From: Membranipora membranacea
Lineage: Eukaryota; Bryozoa; Gymnolaemata; Cheilostomatida; Membraniporidae
Length of the DNA stretch: 64,000 nucleotides
Assembly (NCBI GenBank): GCA_914767715.1
Contig: OU612072.1
Span: 9,302,001 to 9,366,000, forward strand
Direction: 5' to 3'
In this document: piece after piece, positions 61,201-64,000 of the stretch
Position numbering within the stretch: the stretch's first letter is position 1
Layout: every line of letters begins with the position of its first letter
Program-made: the position numbers and the translations under genes
Notes under the pieces: model-generated
The model's input: the letters and a program-made list of their open reading frames with translations, nothing else
What the model was told of the DNA's origin: nothing
Database searches by the model: none

Positions 61201-63744
61201 TTTTATTTTAGCTTTGCTGTTTTGAATATTATAGCACAAATATTTTTTATACAGGTACCTTATGGTTGCTACTAACATTACTCTACTATTGCTTGTTCCT
61301 TTCCTCCTATAGAAACGATAGAAGTAAATAATGATCTTGCTTGGATGATTGTGAACCCTAAACAGTACGGATTCTACAGAGTTAATTATCCATCTGAATA
61401 CTGGCAGAAGATAATTGACCAGCAAGCTGCCGACCACACCAAGATTGACGAGCTAAACAGAGCACAAATTATCGATGATGCCTTTGATTTAGCCCTGTTA
61501 GTCCATTTTCCAGCTGTGTATATTTCCAGGCCTAGTCCAGTTGGTCAATAGCAATCAAAAATGTCGGTTATTGTAAAAAAACCTGTTCTGTTTAAGTCCA
61601 TCTTGGTTTTTTATTCCTGAAAAATAATCTTTAAGTGTCAAGGGAATTATTTTGAACCATCACTTAACAGGGGAGATAAAATACCGTAGACCCAATAGAG
61701 TTTTTGCACTTCCAGATTGTTTGTTTCATTCATTGATGTCCTTGTGAGATTAAAATTTGTTTTTGTTAATTGCAATTAGATTACTTCAATATGGACAGTG
61801 GATACTTTTTGCTTTCATAAACACTTTGAAGGTTTCCTAGCAGGCTACCATACAAGACAAATTATTAACACCATGTCGAGCACAAGAGGCTTTTACACAC
61901 CTGTTCAAATTTTTATTGCATTTGAACAAATAGGGGCTCCTTGGCAGCTGCTCAAATATACCAACGTCTAGCTGCAGCCTCAAAAACATGCCTCAGTTGA
62001 TGAAGGCTAGTGATGATGCGTGTTTGTCCTCATGGTTATATGAACCATTCATACTAAGTTCCTATTGGCTAATAACTAAGCATAAGTCATGGTGTTAATG
62101 ATTTGTCTTGTAATGTACCCTGCTAGCAAACCTTTAGCACTGACACTGCTAACTGCTTCACCAAATACTAGAAGCTGCACATGTTGCTATTTCTATCACA
62201 CAATAGAAATATTACAGTAATTGATTTGAGCCAATAATGTAATGAAAATCTATTGTTTCAGTGCTGGAAAGTTGAGTATCACATATGCTATGGAATTGAC
62301 CAAGTACCTACTAAAAGAAGAAAGTTGGTTCGCATGGGACGCAGCAATCACCTCCCTATCGTATGTCTCCTCAGCACTTAAGAGAACTGAAGCTTACGGA
62401 GACTTCAAAGTAAGCTTGCCTTTCTCTCCGTCCAGCACACTGAATGCTTGACAATCTGAAAACTTAATTCTTCTTTATCCTAAAATCCTTTCTTAATTTT
62501 AATTATTTAGCGAGCAATACAGGTTGAAATTTAAAATGAGTAAAAGTTTTTTAAATTGCTTTGCCAGTGTCATGTGAGTTGTTGGTAATATTGGTGTTGC
62601 TGTAATATGTATTTCTTTTCTAGACTTACTACAAGACACTTATAACACCATTCTACGACAAATTCAACAACGGCTGGGCTGTTGATCTTACTAGCTCCAT
62701 TGTTGAACAGTAAGTAGTACGCATTGCCTCAATTCCAGAGATAATATAAACTTGTGATATCATTTTAAACATTCAAAATCTCTTTCAGACTTGGTTTAAG
62801 CCATGTCTTAAAAATAAGCTACACTTATTACTGTTATAGAGGACACTTTCCCATCAATAACCCAATGTGAAAGGGCTCATTCACTGCATTATGCATCAGA
62901 AAATTACAAGAATTATTTTTGATGATATGAACTCAAACCTGCTATAGTATGGTAACTGGTTGTTTTTGATGACATCAAAATCAATAAGAGATGAGGATGA
63001 ATTCTTGTTGACAATACATTTGTTCTTATTATGTATAATTATTTTTATCATAAATTTTATTATTATTATCATTATTATTATATGTTAGATACAGACAAAG
63101 AGATGCTGTGAGCAGAGCCTGCTCCTATAACGTCGGTGACTGTAGGGCAAAAGCTAAAGAGCTTGTAACTTCTTGGATGAGCAATCCAGACAACAAGTAA
63201 GTTAACGACATTTCCTGTTTTTTGTCCAGCCATTGACAGGACAACATGACATTGTAACTACGCTGCCATTACAGAAATGTTGGCAATTAAAAGCATAGGT
63301 CAGGAGATTTACCCTGCATTTTTATTTGCAGGAAAGAACATATTTTATGAAAATGACAAAACAATGAAAATAAACAAAAAACATATCATTTCGTCGGCTG
63401 CATAGCACAACAGAGAGAGCAACTCTCATTTTGAGCTGTTGGAACTCGCTTTAATATTAGTGCATCTGTAAATATAATTCCAAAAATACGTTGACAATTT
63501 TTTTTCCTATTTTGTGTGAGTTAGATTAGCCATTTCACTGTATATTTTAAACTTGTTGTATTCAATGTTTTAGTCCAATCAGTCCGAATCTCCGTGATAC
63601 TGCTTACTGCTACGCTGTCAAACAAGGAGACGAAGCTGTGTGGGACTTCATCTTTGAAAAGTTCCAGAATGAGAATGTTGCTGGAGAGCAGATCAAGCTT
63701 CTCAGATCTCTCGGATGTACAGATGAGATGTGGCTCCTACAAAG
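47493..63744 (+). CDS. M1-family zinc aminopeptidase, type II membrane protein (C terminus beyond window)
   Basis: Coding exons: 47493-47510 (candidate), 49528-49725, 49966-50029, 51909-52030, 52827-53028, 53634-53835, 54170-54325 or 54388-54543, 55430-55541, 56097-56223, 57045-57199, 57534-57647, 58050-58184, 58854-58919, 59382-59532, 60399-60528, 60921-61021, 61313-61496, 62262-62409, 62624-62709, 63089-63196, 63574-63744. All phases agree. About 916 residues are seen; M1 ectoenzymes usually have 950-1000. The order is a short cytoplasmic tail, one membrane span ([20 protein letters not shown]), a Thr-rich stalk, then the M1 N-terminal domain ([13 protein letters not shown]). Next come the FPCFDEP motif, [24 protein letters not shown] with LNEGF supplying the third zinc ligand, SISYGK with the catalytic Tyr, and the C-terminal helical domain. 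It would trim N-terminal residues from peptides outside the cell. It is related to the aminopeptidase N/A/ERAP group; the exact orthologue is not assigned. Confidence 0.93.
54170..54325 (+). CDS. aminopeptidase alternative exon A (Gln form)
   Basis: A 156-base exon that enters and leaves in phase 2. It encodes [18 protein letters not shown] then [10 protein letters not shown], the canonical M1 N-terminal motif with Gln after Thr-Thr. Upstream splicing joins it to 53835 and downstream to 55430. Its sister exon B lies 62 bases downstream. Confidence 0.85.
54388..54543 (+). CDS. aminopeptidase alternative exon B (Met form)
   Basis: Also 156 bases, with the same phases and ends as exon A, so either can be used alone; both together would also keep frame. 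It encodes [18 protein letters not shown] then [10 protein letters not shown]. Met replaces the Gln of exon A, and the residues around it differ, while CFDEP and KATF are kept. Its open frame and splice sites are intact, so it is not an obvious relic. Confidence 0.8.
55224..55252. repeat. A-run/T-run inverted homopolymer
   Basis: About nine A residues are followed by eight T residues and then AATTTT in an intron: a simple self-complementary AT tract. Confidence 0.6.
56311..56875 (+). mobile_element. composite SINE family A insertion flanked by a 40-base direct repeat
   Basis: The sequence 56311-56350 (starting CTCAAAGACAATGGTATTCA) recurs at 56836-56875 with one mismatch. Between them, the 485-base insert begins and ends with the same block of about 75 bases (56351 and 56758 onward; GGTTCGAGTCCCACTGGGGG...). 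The second copy is preceded by a full tRNA-like head (ATGGCGCAATCGGTTAGCGC, about 56695). It lies in the intron after the 56097-56223 exon. Confidence 0.8.
58226..58268. repeat. (TA)n microsatellite
   Basis: An AT dinucleotide run of about 40 bases lies in the intron just after the exon ending at 58184. Confidence 0.9.
59131..59168 (+). repeat. (TGAA)n microsatellite
   Basis: About nine perfect ATGA/TGAA tetranucleotide units in an aminopeptidase intron. Confidence 0.9.
59570..59635 (+). repeat. (TAAAA)n array matching the pseudogene intron
   Basis: AAATAAAAT-type units lie shortly after the donor at 59533. They are the counterpart of the (TTTTA)n array of the inverted pseudogene, so the microsatellite probably pre-dates the duplication. 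Confidence 0.8.
59740..60260 (+). mobile_element. LINE reverse-transcriptase relic in an aminopeptidase intron
   Basis: One frame reads [19 protein letters not shown], the conserved LINE motif B. A frameshifted [12 protein letters not shown]-type catalytic box follows (about 59836), and then a region reading [16 protein letters not shown] and TIENRCF. Stops and frameshifts are scattered throughout. The corresponding intron of the pseudogene lacks it, so it inserted after the duplication or was lost there. Confidence 0.8.
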
Positions 63745-64000
63745 GTGAGACAATCATGTGACTAAACTTAGATCCCAGATCTGTATGAATATTCTCCTAA
63801 GGGCTATTCTGCAACATATAGAGTGGGTGCCAGAGTGAGTTTACTCCAAATACCCGGCAAGTGCCTCCCGATACTTTTATAATTTGACCCCAGCTTGACA
63901 CACTAAATTTCTCGCCGTTGAAAATGAAGGTGCATGAACTATTTCAAACTCTATTGATTGATTGAATGGTCAGTGAGTGTTATATTGAAAGTCAGCTTGA

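Noticed and set aside
1-64000. CRISPR arrays, operons, bacterial promoters or phage genes
   Set aside because: The window is animal genomic DNA with spliced genes; none of these structures is present.

Overview
This AT-rich window has the gene architecture of an animal: small exons, GT-AG introns of a few hundred bases, signal-peptide exons joined by phase-1 introns to extracellular modules (TSP1-type, Kunitz), many tRNA-derived SINEs, LINE remnants and a hAT-like MITE. It suggests an invertebrate animal, but nothing in it fixes the phylum. All gene models were built by reading splice sites and phases by eye, so exon ends are predictions.

Layout. 0-8 kb: the 3' part of an unrecognised gene on the minus strand (exons between 7762 and 2925), whose C-terminal region carries a helix resembling an A-kinase-anchoring helix. 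10.8-14.6 kb: a complete plus-strand secreted Asn/Gly-rich protein ending in one TSP1 domain. 14.6-25.3 kb: no supported gene; it holds an old 737-base tandem duplication, a LINE reverse-transcriptase remnant and tRNA-SINEs. 25.3-27.9 kb: a plus-strand secreted protein of 12 tandem TSP1-like repeats, the middle of the array nearly identical in DNA. 28.5-30.1 kb: a convergent minus-strand two-Kunitz protein. 31.2-32.2 kb: a small uncharacterised minus-strand gene. 33.2-39.3 kb: a decayed minus-strand copy of the 3' half of an M1 aminopeptidase. 39.4-45.2 kb: a nest of inverted and direct repeats. 47.4-64 kb: the intact plus-strand M1 aminopeptidase gene, running off the right edge.

The most interesting system is the M1 aminopeptidase. 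It is a type II membrane zinc aminopeptidase (GAMEN and HELAH...E present). It has two adjacent, equal-length (156 base), phase-matched alternative forms of one exon, 62 bases apart. They differ at the residue that lines the S1 pocket in this family (Gln in one, Met in the other), so exon choice could change substrate preference. The gene also has a candidate 18-base first exon encoding MGCCCS, a lipid-acylation-type N terminus. The inverted pseudogene copy about 26 kb away could give antisense transcripts to it.

The secreted genes (Asn/Gly-TSP1, TSP1-repeat, Kunitz) lie within 20 kb of one another. They may serve a common extracellular, matrix or secretory role, but that is inference.
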